Shown here piece after piece: positions 29,406 to 39,442 of a stretch of DNA of 64,000 nt. Numbering within the stretch: position 1 is the first letter of the stretch; the number at the start of each line of letters is the position of its first letter. Below the pieces are notes generated by a model that was not told the DNA's origin, did not search any database, and worked only from the letters and a program-made list of their open reading frames with translations. The stretch is from NCBI RefSeq assembly GCF_002906255.1, contig NZ_POTC01000007.1:1-64000 (forward strand), read 5' to 3'. Source of the DNA: Novacetimonas maltaceti. GTDB lineage: Bacteria > Pseudomonadota > Alphaproteobacteria > Acetobacterales > Acetobacteraceae. The position numbers and the translations under genes are program-made.

Positions 29406-29502
29406 AAAGTCATAAAAGTTTTTGGTGAAGCTTTTTCAAAAAGCTTCAAAGAACGCTGCCTTTTTCGATCAAAAGGCGGCACCCAAAAACTTTTATGACT
29501 TT
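29406..29502 (+). repeat. Structured repeat, copy E (extended arms)
   Basis: Outer arms are longer than usual: 20 perfect base pairs between 29406-29425 and 29483-29502 (AAAGTCATAAAAG... / ...CTTTTATGACTTT). Hairpin 1 is intact, while hairpin 2 is a CTGCC...GGCGGC variant with an inserted GATC. It ends 3 bp from the MBOAT stop codon and lies between two minus-strand genes. Confidence 0.88.
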
Positions 29503-29505
29503 GAA

Positions 29506-30885
29506 TCAGAACTGGAAATAGATGAACTGGTCGGGGATACGCCCGCCGATCAGCAGGATCAGCAGGACGAAGGCGATCCCGCCCGCCACCGCGACCCATG
29601 GCGCGGGCGGCATGTCACGCAGGATCGCGCGCTGCGATGACGGCCCCACCACCGCCACGGACACCGCGATGGCCAGCACGACGCCATGGTGCCCGGTCGC
29701 GGCATGGTCATGCCCGCCCATGCCCGCCATCGCCAGCAGCATCGTGCGCGCCGCCCCCAGGTCGGGCGCGCGGAACACCACCCATGACAGCATGATGAAC
29801 AGCATTGTCAGCGCCCATCCCGCCAGTGCGGGCATGGCCCCGCCCCGCCGCTGCCACCAGTGCGCGACCGCCAGCGCACCCCCATGCAGGCCACCCCACA
29901 CGAGGTAGGTCCAGCCCGCGCCATGCCATGCCCCGGCCAGCAGCATCGTCGCCCCGAGGTTGAAGGCCTGCCGCACCGCGCCGCAGCGGTTGCCGCCCAT
30001 CGGGATGTAAAGGTAATCGCGCAGGAACCGCGACAGGGTCATGTGCCACCGCCGCCAGAAATCGCGGATGGAAACCGAACGGTACGGGGCGTCGAAATTG
30101 AACGGCAGGCGCAGCCCGAACATCAGCGCCATGCCGATCGCCATGTCGGAATATCCCGAAAAATCGAAATAGATCTGCAGGGCATAGGCCAGCGCCGCAA
30201 GCCACGCCTGCCCCACTGTCGGCACATGCCCCTGCGCCACAAGGGCGAAGACCGGATCGCACAGGCTGGCCAGCGTATCGGCCAGTCCCGCCTTCTTCGC
30301 CAGCCCCACCAGCAGCAGCATCGCCCCGCGCGACAGGTTTTCCCACATCGCGCCGTTGCGCGGGGGTTGGGCGAACTGGGGCACGATCTCGTTATGCCGC
30401 ACGATCGGCCCTGCGACCAGTTGCGGAAAGAACGTGACGAATTCAAGGAAGTCCAACAGTCCATAGACCGGGGCCTGCCCCCGCAGCAGGTCCACGAGGT
30501 AGGAAATCTTCTGGAACACGAAAAACGACAGGCCCAGCGGCAGGACGATGTCCCACGGGTGGAACGCCTGCCCGCGCAGCGCCGCGAACACGCCTGACAG
30601 CCAGTTGGCATCCTTGAAGAACACCAGCACACATATGTTGAAGGCAATCCCGCCCAGCAGCCACGCCCGCCTGCGTGTGCGCCCCCACATGCAGGCCAGC
30701 GCCCAGTTGAGCAGCGTCATCCCGACGAGGAACGGCACGAAGCGCCAGTCCCACAGGCCATAGAACAGCAGGGATGCCGCGACCATCAGACCCTGGCGCG
30801 CCCGGCGCACGGGGGCGCACAGGTAATACAGCACCAGCACGACAGGCAGGAACCCGAGCAGGAAGCCCTGCGTGCTGAACAGCAT
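29506..30885 (-). CDS. MBOAT-family O-acyltransferase (AlgI-like)
   Basis: This 459-aa polytopic membrane protein has about ten hydrophobic helices. It has the AlgI/DltB-type signature: YFDFSGYSDMAIGMALMFG, FDAPYRSVSIRDFWRRWHMTLS, and the catalytic His region LLAGAWHGAGWTYLVWGGLHG. Such proteins transfer acetyl groups across the membrane to exopolysaccharide or cell wall. The usual partner (AlgX/DltD or SGNH hydrolase) is not adjacent, so the substrate is unknown. The ATG at 30885 shares one base with the stop of the flavoprotein gene (TGATG). Repeat copy E follows directly. Confidence 0.86.
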   Translation of the reverse strand: MLFSTQGFLLGFLPVVLVLYYLCAPVRRARQGLMVAASLLFYGLWDWRFVPFLVGMTLLNWALACMWGRTRRRAWLLGGIAFNICVLVFFKDANWLSGVFAALRGQAFHPWDIVLPLGLSFFVFQKISYLVDLLRGQAPVYGLLDFLEFVTFFPQLVAGPIVRHNEIVPQFAQPPRNGAMWENLSRGAMLLLVGLAKKAGLADTLASLCDPVFALVAQGHVPTVGQAWLAALAYALQIYFDFSGYSDMAIGMALMFGLRLPFNFDAPYRSVSIRDFWRRWHMTLSRFLRDYLYIPMGGNRCGAVRQAFNLGATMLLAGAWHGAGWTYLVWGGLHGGALAVAHWWQRRGGAMPALAGWALTMLFIMLSWVVFRAPDLGAARTMLLAMAGMGGHDHAATGHHGVVLAIAVSVAVVGPSSQRAILRDMPPAPWVAVAGGIAFVLLILLIGGRIPDQFIYFQF

Positions 30886-32099
30886 CAGCCCCGCCGCTCC
30901 GCCAGCGCCCGCCCCGCCGCATGGCCACTCGACCATGCCCACTGGAAATTATGGCCGCCCAGCCACCCTGTCACGTCCACGGCCTCCCCCACGGCAAACA
31001 GGCCGGGCACGTCGCGCGCCTCCATCGTCTGCGATGACAGGCCATCGGTGTCGATGCCACCGCGCGTGACCTCGGCCTTGGCGTACCCTTCGGTGCCATT
31101 GGGCATCAGCCGCCATGACGACAGCATCGCCCCCAGCGCGTCCAGCACGCTGTCGGGCATTTCCCCCACCGGGCCGTCAGGCAGGTGGCGCGCCGCCAGC
31201 ATCTGCGCCAGGCGCTGCGGCAGCACGCTCGCCAGCATGGCGGCGCCCCCCATGCGCGGGCGTCCCTTCTTCAGATCACGCAGGCACCGCGCCGCATCGC
31301 GTCCGGGCAGGCAGTCGATATCCAGCGCCGTCCCCGCCGACCAGTAGGAGGAAGCCTGCAGGATCGCAGGCCCCGACAGGCCACGATGCGTAAACAGCAT
31401 GCCGTCACGGAACACGACATCACGCGCGCGCCGCCCCGCCCCGTCATGGCATCGTGTCGCGACGTCCAGCGACACGCCCGCCAGTTCCACCATCCATTCG
31501 CGATCCGCCGCACCGAATGTCAGCGGCACGAGGGCGGGCGCGGGTTCGATGATCTTCAGCCCGAAACGGCGCGCGACATCATGCGACAGGCCCGTCGCCC
31601 CCAGTTTCGGGATCGACAGCCCCCCCGTCGCCAGCACAACCGCGCGGGCATGCAGCGCCATGCGGTCGGTTTCCACCACGAAATGCCCGTCCGCGTCGCG
31701 CCGCACCGCGATGATGCGATTCGACAGCGCCATCTCCACCCGGCCCTGCCGGCATTCGCGCACCAGCATCTCCACGATCTCGCTGGCGGAGCGGTCGCAG
31801 AACAGTTGGCCCGGCGTCTTGGCGTGCCACGCGATGCGGTGGCGGGCGATCAGGTCGAGGAAATCGCGCGGCGTATAACGCGCCAGCGCGGATTTGGCGA
31901 AATGCGGATTGGCCGACAGGAACATCCCCGGCCCCGAGTCCAGATGCGTGAAATTGCAGCGCCCGCCACCGGAAATCAGGATCTTGCGCCCCGGTTGCGC
32001 CGCATGGTCCACCACGACGACACGGCATCCCGCCTGCCCCGCCGTCGCGGCCGCCATCATCCCGGCGGCCCCGGCCCCCAGGATTACGGCATCAAGCAC
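30885..32099 (-). CDS. HI0933/BaiN-family flavoprotein
   Basis: This roughly 404-aa protein is an NAD(P)/FAD-dependent oxidoreductase of the HI0933 (YhiN, BaiN-like) family. It has DAVILGAGAAGMMAAATAGQ (FAD-binding loop), GRKILISGGGRCNFTH, and GEAVDVTGWLGGHNFQWAWSSGHAAGRA near the C-terminus. The biological substrate is unknown. The start is uncertain: GTG 32099 places the FAD loop at the expected position but has no clear Shine-Dalgarno; GTG 32114 is possible. It begins about 24 bp after the FzlA-like gene and shares a base with the MBOAT start. Confidence 0.83.
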   Translation of the reverse strand: MLDAVILGAGAAGMMAAATAGQAGCRVVVVDHAAQPGRKILISGGGRCNFTHLDSGPGMFLSANPHFAKSALARYTPRDFLDLIARHRIAWHAKTPGQLFCDRSASEIVEMLVRECRQGRVEMALSNRIIAVRRDADGHFVVETDRMALHARAVVLATGGLSIPKLGATGLSHDVARRFGLKIIEPAPALVPLTFGAADREWMVELAGVSLDVATRCHDGAGRRARDVVFRDGMLFTHRGLSGPAILQASSYWSAGTALDIDCLPGRDAARCLRDLKKGRPRMGGAAMLASVLPQRLAQMLAARHLPDGPVGEMPDSVLDALGAMLSSWRLMPNGTEGYAKAEVTRGGIDTDGLSSQTMEARDVPGLFAVGEAVDVTGWLGGHNFQWAWSSGHAAGRALAERRG

Positions 32100-32122
32100 A
32101 TCGGCACGGGGCACGGGCGCGC

Positions 32123-32791
32123 TCAGAAATCGAGGTCGGCGTAATGGGCGGGCGGCGTCATCCCGCTGACGCGGTCCTGCAGCAGGGAACGAAAGCACGG
32201 CCTGCTCTTGATCCGGGCATACCAGTCCTTGGCCGCGGGCGCGCTGTCCCATGCAATATCGTCGATGAAATCGAGGCACGACAGGTGCGAGGCCGCCGCG
32301 AAATCCGCCAGCGAGAGCATGTTGCCCGCCATCCACTGCCGCGTTTCCGCCAGCCAGTCGATATAGGACAGGTGAAAGCGGATATTGGCATATCCCGCCC
32401 GCAGCGCGCCGCCATCGGGATTGCCCCGGCCGGAGATGCGCTTCATCACCTTTTCATTGAGCAGGTTGCGTGTCACCTCGTTGCCGAATTTCTCGTCAAA
32501 CCAGACGACAAGCCGCCGCACCTCCACCCGTTCGGCAAGCGTGCGGCCCAGCAGCGGGGTATCGGGATAGGCTTCCTCCAGATATTCGCAGATCACCCAC
32601 GAATCGGGAATGGCAAGGCCCGTCTCCTCCACCAGCATCGGCACGGTACCGGCGGGATTGTGCGCAAGATAGTCGGGGCGACGTTCCCATACCCGTTCCA
32701 TCTTCAGTTCGAACGGCAACCGCTTTTCTCCCAGCGCAAGGCGCACCTTGCGGGAATAGGGTGAAAGGGGAAGGTGATAGAGGATACGCAT
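32123..32791 (-). CDS. GST-fold protein, FzlA-like cell-division factor
   Basis: This 222-aa glutathione S-transferase-fold protein begins with MRILYHLPLSPYSRKVRLAL and has WERRPDYLAHNPAGTVPMLV, then an all-helical C-terminal domain. The opening and the WERRP-NPAG pattern resemble FzlA, an alphaproteobacterial FtsZ-binding protein that regulates constriction, more than catalytic GSTs. The location, 161 bp from divergent minC, supports a division role. A generic GST cannot be excluded. Confidence 0.7.
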   Translation of the reverse strand: MRILYHLPLSPYSRKVRLALGEKRLPFELKMERVWERRPDYLAHNPAGTVPMLVEETGLAIPDSWVICEYLEEAYPDTPLLGRTLAERVEVRRLVVWFDEKFGNEVTRNLLNEKVMKRISGRGNPDGGALRAGYANIRFHLSYIDWLAETRQWMAGNMLSLADFAAASHLSCLDFIDDIAWDSAPAAKDWYARIKSRPCFRSLLQDRVSGMTPPAHYADLDF

Positions 32792-32952
32792 GCATCCGCT
32801 TTATTGCATCGCGCCACCCTTAGCCAAGCCTTCATGTCAACAAAACCGCATTGCATCGCACGCTGGCATGCCATGATCCCCCCACGCGCGCGCATCGGGG
32901 CCACGGGCCGTGGCATCGGGCGTCTTTTTCTGGCACATTGGATGGCGTGGCC

Positions 32953-33741
32953 ATGATACCGGTCGGGTCGCAGGCAGACGAATCCCAGGCAGACGAAGGC
33001 TGTAACCACTTGTCCGACGAATTGCGTTCCCTTCCGAAAATCCGCGCGCGTGGCCGCTCCTTCCTGGCGCTGGTGCTGTCACCCGAACCCCGCCTGTCCG
33101 ACTGGATGGCGGGGCTTGATGCGCAGATCGCCCGTTCCGCCGCCTTTTTCGCCAGCAAGCCGGTCATCCTCGACCTGTCGCTGCTCGGCCCGGACGAACC
33201 CGGGTTGGGCAAGCTGTATCCCGCGCTGCTTGAACGCGGCATCCGCATCATCGCGATCGAGGGCGCGGACCCCGCAACCCCCGCCATCGCCCACTGGCAG
33301 TGGCCGGCCGGGCTGGAGGGGGGCCGCGCGTCGGGCGCCGTGGACATCCCCGACGACCACGTTCCCGTCCCGGAACGCATACAGGGGTCGTCGCTGATCT
33401 TCGAACAGCCGATCCGTTCGGGGCAGACGATCATGAACCCCGATGGCGACATCATCATCATCGGGTCGGTCGGGTCGGGGGCGGAAGTCACCGCCGCAGG
33501 GTCGATCCATGTCTATGGCGCGCTGCGCGGGCGGGCGATCGCGGGCATGAACGGGCAGCCCGAAGCCCGCATCTTCGCCCATGACATGCGCGCGGAACTT
33601 CTGGCGATCGATGGGTATTATATGACCGCCGAGGATATCGACCCCCGATTTTCCGGAAATCCGTCACAGGCCATGCTCAATAATGACACAATCGTGGTGC
33701 AGCCACTCACCCTGCGGACGGCGCCACCCTCAAGAAGATGA
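32953..33741 (+). CDS. minC: Septum-site determining protein MinC
   Basis: This 262-aa inhibitor of FtsZ polymerisation blocks division away from midcell. The N-terminal domain (KIRARGRSFLALVLSP, KPVILDLSLLG) is followed by the conserved C-terminal beta-helix GDIIIIGSVGSGAEVTAAGS, IHVYGALRGRAIAG and ARIFAHDMRAELLAI. ATG 32953 is the best start in length; no strong ribosome site is visible. First gene of minCDE. It is divergent from the FzlA-like gene. Confidence 0.93.
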   Translation: MIPVGSQADESQADEGCNHLSDELRSLPKIRARGRSFLALVLSPEPRLSDWMAGLDAQIARSAAFFASKPVILDLSLLGPDEPGLGKLYPALLERGIRIIAIEGADPATPAIAHWQWPAGLEGGRASGAVDIPDDHVPVPERIQGSSLIFEQPIRSGQTIMNPDGDIIIIGSVGSGAEVTAAGSIHVYGALRGRAIAGMNGQPEARIFAHDMRAELLAIDGYYMTAEDIDPRFSGNPSQAMLNNDTIVVQPLTLRTAPPSRR

Positions 33742-33880
33742 ATTCAAGATACATTTTTCATCGTTGCGGCTGTTGCATCCCCCCCGGCCGCACCCTTACT
33801 CTTAACAACCATATTTCAACCGTTAGGGCCTATACCTCCCCGGGCCGCGGACGGAAATGACAGGACAAGGAAGAACTAGA

Positions 33881-34693
33881 ATGGCGAAAGTGCTGGTCGT
33901 CACCTCCGGAAAGGGCGGGGTCGGCAAGACAACGTCCACCGCGGCACTGGGCGCGGCGCTGGCACAGACGGGGCAGAACGTGGTCGTGGTCGATTTCGAT
34001 GTCGGCCTGCGTAACCTCGACCTTGTCATGGGCGCGGAACGCCGGGTCGTGTACGACCTGATCAATGTCATCCAGGGCGAAGCGAAGCTGTCGCAGGCCC
34101 TGATCCGCGACAAGCGCGTCGAAACCCTGTCGATCCTGCCCGCATCGCAGACCCGCGACAAGGACGCCCTGACGGCCGAAGGCGTCGCCAAGGTGATCGG
34201 CGAACTGCGTGAAAAGTTCGACTGGATCATCTGCGACAGCCCCGCGGGCATCGAACGCGGCGCGCAACTGGCGATGTACCATGCGGATTATGCCGTCGTC
34301 GTCGCCAACCCCGAAGTGTCGTCCGTGCGCGACAGCGACCGCATCATCGGCATGCTCGACAGCACCACGGAAAAGGCCAAGGGCGGCGGCAAGATCGAGA
34401 AATACCTGCTGGTGACGCGCTATGACCCCGGCCGCGCGTCGCGCGGGGAAATGCTGCGCACCGAGGACGTGCTTGAAATCCTGTCGATCCCGCTGCTGGG
34501 GATCATCCCCGAAAGCGAGGAAGTCCTGCGCGCGTCGAACCTCGGTTCGCCCGTCACGATTTCCAGCCCGCAGAGCCCGCCCGCCCGCGCCTATTTCGAG
34601 GCGGCGCGCAGGCTCGAAGGCGAAAAGATCGACGTCACCATACCCACTGAACGTAGCGGCCTGTTCGGGTGGCTGTTCAAGGGAAGATCCTGA
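33881..34693 (+). CDS. minD: Septum-site ATPase MinD
   Basis: This 270-aa membrane-associated ATPase recruits MinC. It has the deviant Walker [29 protein letters not shown], and a C-terminal amphipathic membrane-targeting helix ([10 protein letters not shown]). The start at 33881 follows AAGGAAG. It ends 2 bp before minE starts. Confidence 0.96.
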   Translation: MAKVLVVTSGKGGVGKTTSTAALGAALAQTGQNVVVVDFDVGLRNLDLVMGAERRVVYDLINVIQGEAKLSQALIRDKRVETLSILPASQTRDKDALTAEGVAKVIGELREKFDWIICDSPAGIERGAQLAMYHADYAVVVANPEVSSVRDSDRIIGMLDSTTEKAKGGGKIEKYLLVTRYDPGRASRGEMLRTEDVLEILSIPLLGIIPESEEVLRASNLGSPVTISSPQSPPARAYFEAARRLEGEKIDVTIPTERSGLFGWLFKGRS

Positions 34694-34695
34694 TC

Positions 34696-34971
34696 ATGGG
34701 CCTGCTTGATAGTCTTTTCGGTCGCAACCGCAGCTCCGCGCCGGTCGCGCGCGACCGGTTGCAGATCCTGCTGGCGCATGAACGCGCCGGCACGGACGGA
34801 CAGGAATCCGAACTGCTCAACACACTCCACAGCGAGATCCTGGAGGTCATCAAGAAACATATCCCCGTCGATCAGGACAAGGTCCAGATCAAGGTGGACC
34901 GGGGAACGTCGGTTTCGATGCTGGAAATCGACATCGAGGTGCCTGCCCTCGAAAAAAAGAAACTCCGCTAG
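34696..34971 (+). CDS. minE: Min system topological factor MinE
   Basis: This 91-aa protein stimulates MinD ATPase and drives pole-to-pole oscillation. N-terminal membrane-binding [20 protein letters not shown] and anti-MinCD [11 protein letters not shown] are followed by the dimerisation domain. The start at 34696 follows GGGAAG in the minD 3' end. It has its own terminator at 34984-35022. Confidence 0.95.
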   Translation: MGLLDSLFGRNRSSAPVARDRLQILLAHERAGTDGQESELLNTLHSEILEVIKKHIPVDQDKVQIKVDRGTSVSMLEIDIEVPALEKKKLR

Positions 34972-34983
34972 GGCCTGAGGCCG

Positions 34984-35022
34984 CAAAAAAACGGGGCAAT
35001 CGCCATGCGATGCCCCGTTTTT
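34984..35022 (+). terminator. minE intrinsic terminator
   Basis: ACGGGGC-A-ATCGC stem (34991-35003) pairs with GCGAT-GCCCCGT (35107-equivalent positions 35007-35018) around CAT, with one bulged A. It is preceded by seven A and followed by a T run, 13 bp after the minE stop. Confidence 0.85.
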
Positions 35023-35061
35023 GCATTTTCCATGGCCGGGAACTGCCCTTGGGAAAAAGAT

Positions 35062-35143
35062 AAAAGTTTTGGGGGCCGCCTGTTGATCGAAAGAGGCGGC
35101 GTCCCTTAAAGCTTTTTGGGAAAAAGCTTCACCAAAAACTTTT
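35062..35143 (-). repeat. Structured repeat, copy F (reverse orientation)
   Basis: AAAAGTTTTGG (35062-35072), a variant hairpin 2 (GCCGCC...GGCGGC), hairpin 1 (AAGCTTTTTGGGAAAAAGCTT), and CCAAAAACTTTT (35132-35143). It lies 91 bp after minE, beyond the minE terminator, and 30 bp past the stop of the minus-strand GntR gene. Confidence 0.85.
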
Positions 35144-35172
35144 GAATGTTTTCATGGCAGCACAATCTGGCT

Positions 35173-35847
35173 TCAAGCCAGCATCGGTTCGATCCAGATC
35201 CGCGCATTGTTGAAATCGCGGGTGATCGCCTCCCGCGCGGCCTGCGGGTCACGCGCGCGCAACGCATCGATCAGCGCGGCATGCGGATGGACGTCGCCCA
35301 TGCTGCGCATGCTGGGCATCGGGCGCGACAGGGCATAAAGCGGGCCGATCCGCACCCACAGGTTCCGCAGGATGTTGGCCGTCAGCGGCAGGTCCGCCAA
35401 TGTCGCGATCGTGGTGTGGAAATCCGCATTCAGGGCGGCAACCGCCCCATCGTCACGAATGGCCAGCGCATCGACAAACTGACGATGCAGCATGGCCAGC
35501 GTCTCGATCCCGTGCGCGCTGGCCTTCAGGGCCGCGGCCTCCGCCAGCCTGACTTCAAGGTCGGAGCGCAGGGCATGGATTTCCGCGAAATTGCGACGGG
35601 TCATCGCAGGCACGACCGCCGTGTTGCGGTCATTGAGTTCCAGCGCATGTTCGGACACCAGACGCAGCAGCGCCTCCCGCACGGGGGTCGGGCTCAGGCC
35701 AAGTTCGGCAGCAAGGGGACGCAGGACAAGACGTTCGCCCGCGCGATAGCGGCTGCGGATCAGGCCACGCCGGACATGTTCATAGGCATCAACGCTCAGG
35801 ACACGTCGGGGGGGCTTGCTGTTCTGGTCCGTGATATCCGCCACCAT
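35173..35847 (-). CDS. GntR-family regulator, FadR (FCD) subfamily
   Basis: This 224-aa regulator has an N-terminal winged helix (LRPLAAELGLSPTPVREALLRL) and a C-terminal all-helical FCD effector domain with conserved D and H residues (LNADFHTTI, HAALIDALRARD). The usual FCD ligands are small organic acids with a metal. It lies downstream of nadC on the same strand, separated by 135 AT-rich bases, so it likely has its own promoter. The target is unknown. The region upstream has two TTGTAC/GTACAA words (about 35860 and 35921) that could form part of an operator. Confidence 0.85.
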   Translation of the reverse strand: MVADITDQNSKPPRRVLSVDAYEHVRRGLIRSRYRAGERLVLRPLAAELGLSPTPVREALLRLVSEHALELNDRNTAVVPAMTRRNFAEIHALRSDLEVRLAEAAALKASAHGIETLAMLHRQFVDALAIRDDGAVAALNADFHTTIATLADLPLTANILRNLWVRIGPLYALSRPMPSMRSMGDVHPHAALIDALRARDPQAAREAITRDFNNARIWIEPMLA

Positions 35848-35927
35848 ACTGCTATCTTATCCTTCGTACAAATATATCTTATTAATCCGTATAAATAATG
35901 ATCTCCCCGCAGATGGCAACTTGTACT

Positions 35928-35973
35928 GTGTGTCAGTTGCATTTTTTATGCATATTTAATTTAAATGACACAC
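35928..35973. promoter_or_regulatory. AT-rich inverted repeat between nadC and the GntR gene
   Basis: GTGTGTCA (35928-35935) and TGACACAC (35966-35973) are perfect reverse complements around 30 AT-rich bases, 10 bp after the nadC stop. It could be a weak terminator for nadC or an operator for the GntR regulator. Confidence 0.35.
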
Positions 35974-35982
35974 GACTACAGC

Positions 35983-36855
35983 CTAGGGTTGATAATCCAG
36001 CCCGATATCCATCGCCCTGACACTGTGGGTCAACCATCCCATCGAAATCAGGTCGATCCCTGTCGCGGCGATCGTAGCGGCATTTTCGGGCGTGACGCCG
36101 CCTGATGCCTCGGCCACGGCGCGATGGTCGATCATGCTGACCGCCTTGCGCAACTGCTCCGGTGTCATGTTGTCGAGCAGGAAGACATCCACCCCCCCGA
36201 CCTCCAGCCCCTCGGCCAACTGTTCCAGCGTATCGACTTCCAGTTCGATACAGACCAGGTGCCCCGCCGCCGCCCGCGCCCGCGTCAGGGCGGGACGGAT
36301 CCCCCCCGCGATCGCAAGGTGGTTGTCCTTGATCAGGATCGCGTCATCCAGTCCGAAGCGATGATTGGCGCCACCGCCCGCGCGCACGGCGTATTTCTGG
36401 ATCGCACGCATGCCCGGCATGGTCTTGCGCGTACAACTGACCTTGACGCCAAAAGGTTCCACCGCAGCCGCGACCTGCGCCGTCGCGGTAGCGATGCCAC
36501 ACAGGTGCGACAGGAAATTCAGGGCAACCCGTTCCCCCGACAGGATCCCGCGCGCCGGGCCACGCACGCTGGCGATCACCTGTCCGGGGGTGACATGGGT
36601 GCCATCAGGGGCCGCGACCGTGAATTCGATGGCCGGGTCCATCAGGGTGAAGGCCAGTCGCGCCATGTCCAGACCCGCGACCACCCCGGCCTGCCGGGCG
36701 GACAGCACCGCATGGGCGGCGGGATTGTCCGCCCCCAGCGTGACATCGGTGGTCAGGTCGCCACCACGGCCCAGATCTTCCATCAGGCCCGCACGCACCA
36801 GCGGTTCAAGCATCAGGTCAGGCAGGGGGCGGATCGATGGGGGACGGATCGTCAT
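35983..36855 (-). CDS. nadC: Nicotinate-nucleotide pyrophosphorylase NadC
   Basis: This 290-aa quinolinate phosphoribosyltransferase converts quinolinate and PRPP to nicotinate mononucleotide. SRQAGVVAGLDMARL-like, the SCTRKTMPGMRAIQKYAVRAGGG region and IKDNHLAIAGG are family hallmarks. ATG overlaps the nadB stop by 4 bp. Last gene of the nadABC operon. Confidence 0.95.
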   Translation of the reverse strand: MTIRPPSIRPLPDLMLEPLVRAGLMEDLGRGGDLTTDVTLGADNPAAHAVLSARQAGVVAGLDMARLAFTLMDPAIEFTVAAPDGTHVTPGQVIASVRGPARGILSGERVALNFLSHLCGIATATAQVAAAVEPFGVKVSCTRKTMPGMRAIQKYAVRAGGGANHRFGLDDAILIKDNHLAIAGGIRPALTRARAAAGHLVCIELEVDTLEQLAEGLEVGGVDVFLLDNMTPEQLRKAVSMIDHRAVAEASGGVTPENAATIAATGIDLISMGWLTHSVRAMDIGLDYQP

Positions 36856-38432
36856 GCGATCACTCCGTTATCAGGGGATAGTGTCATCGTGTCGGCCGGC
36901 GTCGTGCCAGCCTGCGCCATGACCGCCGCGATTTCGGCGCGCGCCGCATCCAGCGTCAGGCGCGACGGCACGGCATCATGGGCGGTATCGGGGAAATCGG
37001 CACGGAAATGCCCCCCCCGGCTTTCCCTGCGGCGCAGGGCCGCAAGCACCACCATGGCGGAGACGAGGGCCGCGTCATCGCGCTCCACCCGTGGGGCGAA
37101 CAGGCGCAGCGTCTCACGCAGTTCGTCGTGCGTGCGCACCACGCCCGCGCCCCGCGCCATGGCACGGCGCTGGGCCTCGGTCGGGGCCGGGGCCGCCGGG
37201 GCGAGCGCGCCGTCATCCACCGGCGGGGCGGTGCGCGCCACAGGCAGGCCCGACAGGTCATGGGCGACCCATGTGCCAAACGACACCGCTTCGAGCAGGG
37301 AATTGCTGGCAAGGCGGTTTGCCCCGTGCAGGCCGGTACAGGACACTTCCCCGCATGCCCACAGGCCCGGCACGCCGGTGCGGCCACGGCCATCCACGAC
37401 GATTCCCCCCATGTGGTAATGGGCGGCGGGACGCACCGGGATCGGCTGGCGGGCAGGGTCGATGCCCTGCGCGCGGCACAGCGCGTCGATCGCGGGGAAA
37501 CGTGTCGCAAACCGGGCACCGAGCACCGACCGCGCATCAAGGAAGACATGATGCCCCGCGCGCATATGCCGCCACACCGCGCGTGAGACGATGTCGCGCG
37601 CGGCCAGTTCCTCGGTAAAGCGATCACCGTTCTCGTCCACCAGCACGGCGCCTTCGCCACGCACGGCCTCGCTGATCAGCGGCATCGGCCCCGCCACATG
37701 GCGCGCGGCAAGGGCGGTGGGGTGGAACTGCACGAACTCAAGGTTGCCAAGGACCGCCCCTGCACGCGCGGCCAGCGCCAGTCCCTGCCCGCACGCGCCC
37801 AGCGGGTTGGTCGTATCGCCAAACAGGCCGCCGATCCCCCCCGTGGCCAGCACCACGGCAGGCGCGGGCCATGCGATATCGCGCCCGGCAATGCCGGCGC
37901 GCACGCCCGTCACGGCCCCGTCATGGGTCAGGAGCGCATGCACCCGGGCGTTTTCAAGTACCGTGATGCGCGGCGTGGCACGCACACGCGCCACCAGTGC
38001 CTCCATGATCGCGGCACCGGAGGCATCGCCACGGGCATGCACGATGCGGTGGCGGCAGTGCGCGGCCTCCAGCCCCAGTTTAAGCGTCCCGTCCGCCGCG
38101 CGGTCAAACCGCACCCCGAACGCCGCAAGGCGCGCGATGGCGTCCGGCCCGTCGGCAGTGACACGTTCCACGATCGCGCGATCGCACAGCCCCGCCCCGG
38201 CGGCCAGCGTATCGGCCGCATGCAGCGCGGGCGCATCATCCGCCCCTACGGCTGCGGCAATCCCGCCCTGCGCCAGCATGCTCGACGCCATTGCGGGACG
38301 GACGGCGGCCAATGGTCCTGCCGACAGCAGCACGCAGGGCCGATCGAGCATCAGCGCCGTCATCACCCCGGCCAGTCCGCCGCCGACAATGACGGGTTGC
38401 CCGGCCAGGGCACGCAGGCTTTCGCCCGTCAT
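36852..38432 (-). CDS. nadB: L-aspartate oxidase NadB
   Basis: This 526-aa FAD enzyme oxidises aspartate to iminosuccinate. It has the FAD loop [37 protein letters not shown], and [21 protein letters not shown] with catalytic Arg/His region. A slightly long C-terminal domain is typical for the group. It overlaps both nadA and nadC by 4 bp. Confidence 0.94.
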   Translation of the reverse strand: MTGESLRALAGQPVIVGGGLAGVMTALMLDRPCVLLSAGPLAAVRPAMASSMLAQGGIAAAVGADDAPALHAADTLAAGAGLCDRAIVERVTADGPDAIARLAAFGVRFDRAADGTLKLGLEAAHCRHRIVHARGDASGAAIMEALVARVRATPRITVLENARVHALLTHDGAVTGVRAGIAGRDIAWPAPAVVLATGGIGGLFGDTTNPLGACGQGLALAARAGAVLGNLEFVQFHPTALAARHVAGPMPLISEAVRGEGAVLVDENGDRFTEELAARDIVSRAVWRHMRAGHHVFLDARSVLGARFATRFPAIDALCRAQGIDPARQPIPVRPAAHYHMGGIVVDGRGRTGVPGLWACGEVSCTGLHGANRLASNSLLEAVSFGTWVAHDLSGLPVARTAPPVDDGALAPAAPAPTEAQRRAMARGAGVVRTHDELRETLRLFAPRVERDDAALVSAMVVLAALRRRESRGGHFRADFPDTAHDAVPSRLTLDAARAEIAAVMAQAGTTPADTMTLSPDNGVIA

Positions 38433-39409
38433 ATCGCCAGCATGCGTTCGACCGCACGCCGCCCGCGCGCCGCGAGTGCCGGGTCGATCGTCACCTCATG
38501 CGTCATGGTCTCCAGCGCATGGCGCAGGCCCGACAGGGTGATGCGCTTCATGTGCGGGCACATGTTGCACGGGCGGACGAAATCGATCTTCGGATGCAAA
38601 AGGGCGAGGTTGTCGCTCATGGAGCATTCGGTCACCAGCAGCACCTTGCCGCCGTCATGGGCCTGCACGTAATCGCTCATCATCGCGGTGGAGCCGGAGA
38701 AATCCGACACCGCGACGACTTCGGGCGGGCATTCGGGATGCGCCAGCACCACCACGCCGGGATTGTCCTCGCGCATGCGGGTGATCTCCTGCGGGGTGAA
38801 GCGTTCGTGCACCTCGCAATGGCCGGGCCACGTGATCATCTGGATGCCGGTCTCCGCCTCGATATTACGGGCGAGGAATTCGTCGGGGATCATGATGACC
38901 CGGTCCGTGCCAAGGCTTTCGACCACGCGCTTCGCATTGCCCGACGTGCAGCAGATGTCGCTTTCGGCCTTCACCTCCGCCGAGGTGTTGACGTAGGTCA
39001 CGACGGGCACGCCGGGATGGCGTTCACGCAGCAGGCGCACGTCGGCGGCCGTGATGGAATCCGCCAGCGAGCATCCTGCCCGCATGTCGGGGATCAGCAC
39101 GGTGCTGTCGGGATTGAGCATCTTCGCCGTCTCGGCCATGAAATGCACGCCGGCCATGACGATGACGTCGGCGCTGGCCTCCTGCGCTTCACGCGCGAGG
39201 GCGAGGCTGTCGCCACGGATGTCGGCAACGCAGTGGAAGATTTCCGGCGTCTGGTAGTTGTGTGCCAGAATGATCGCGTTGCGCTGCCGCTTGAGCTCCT
39301 CGATGGCGCGGATGTCGTCCAGGAACGTCGCCCACTCCATCTCGGGGACCAGATGGCGCACGCGGTCGTAAAGCCGGTCAGCCGCTTGCCGGGGACCCAG
39401 TTGATTCAT
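38429..39409 (-). CDS. nadA: Quinolinate synthase NadA
   Basis: This 326-aa [4Fe-4S] enzyme condenses iminosuccinate with DHAP to quinolinate. Cluster ligand candidates are C113, C197 ([10 protein letters not shown]) and C280/C283 ([12 protein letters not shown]). [19 protein letters not shown] near the N-terminus is typical. Transcription probably begins near the palindromic operator 33 bp upstream. Confidence 0.95.
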   Translation of the reverse strand: MNQLGPRQAADRLYDRVRHLVPEMEWATFLDDIRAIEELKRQRNAIILAHNYQTPEIFHCVADIRGDSLALAREAQEASADVIVMAGVHFMAETAKMLNPDSTVLIPDMRAGCSLADSITAADVRLLRERHPGVPVVTYVNTSAEVKAESDICCTSGNAKRVVESLGTDRVIMIPDEFLARNIEAETGIQMITWPGHCEVHERFTPQEITRMREDNPGVVVLAHPECPPEVVAVSDFSGSTAMMSDYVQAHDGGKVLLVTECSMSDNLALLHPKIDFVRPCNMCPHMKRITLSGLRHALETMTHEVTIDPALAARGRRAVERMLAI

Positions 39410-39442
39410 GATTGCCCTCCTCGCCGGCGGCCCCAGATTTCT

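Noticed and set aside
27914-29599. Long N-terminal extension of rarA
   Set aside because: The extension is encoded by the structured repeat E and intergenic DNA; the family begins at MHDPTQDLF (29275).
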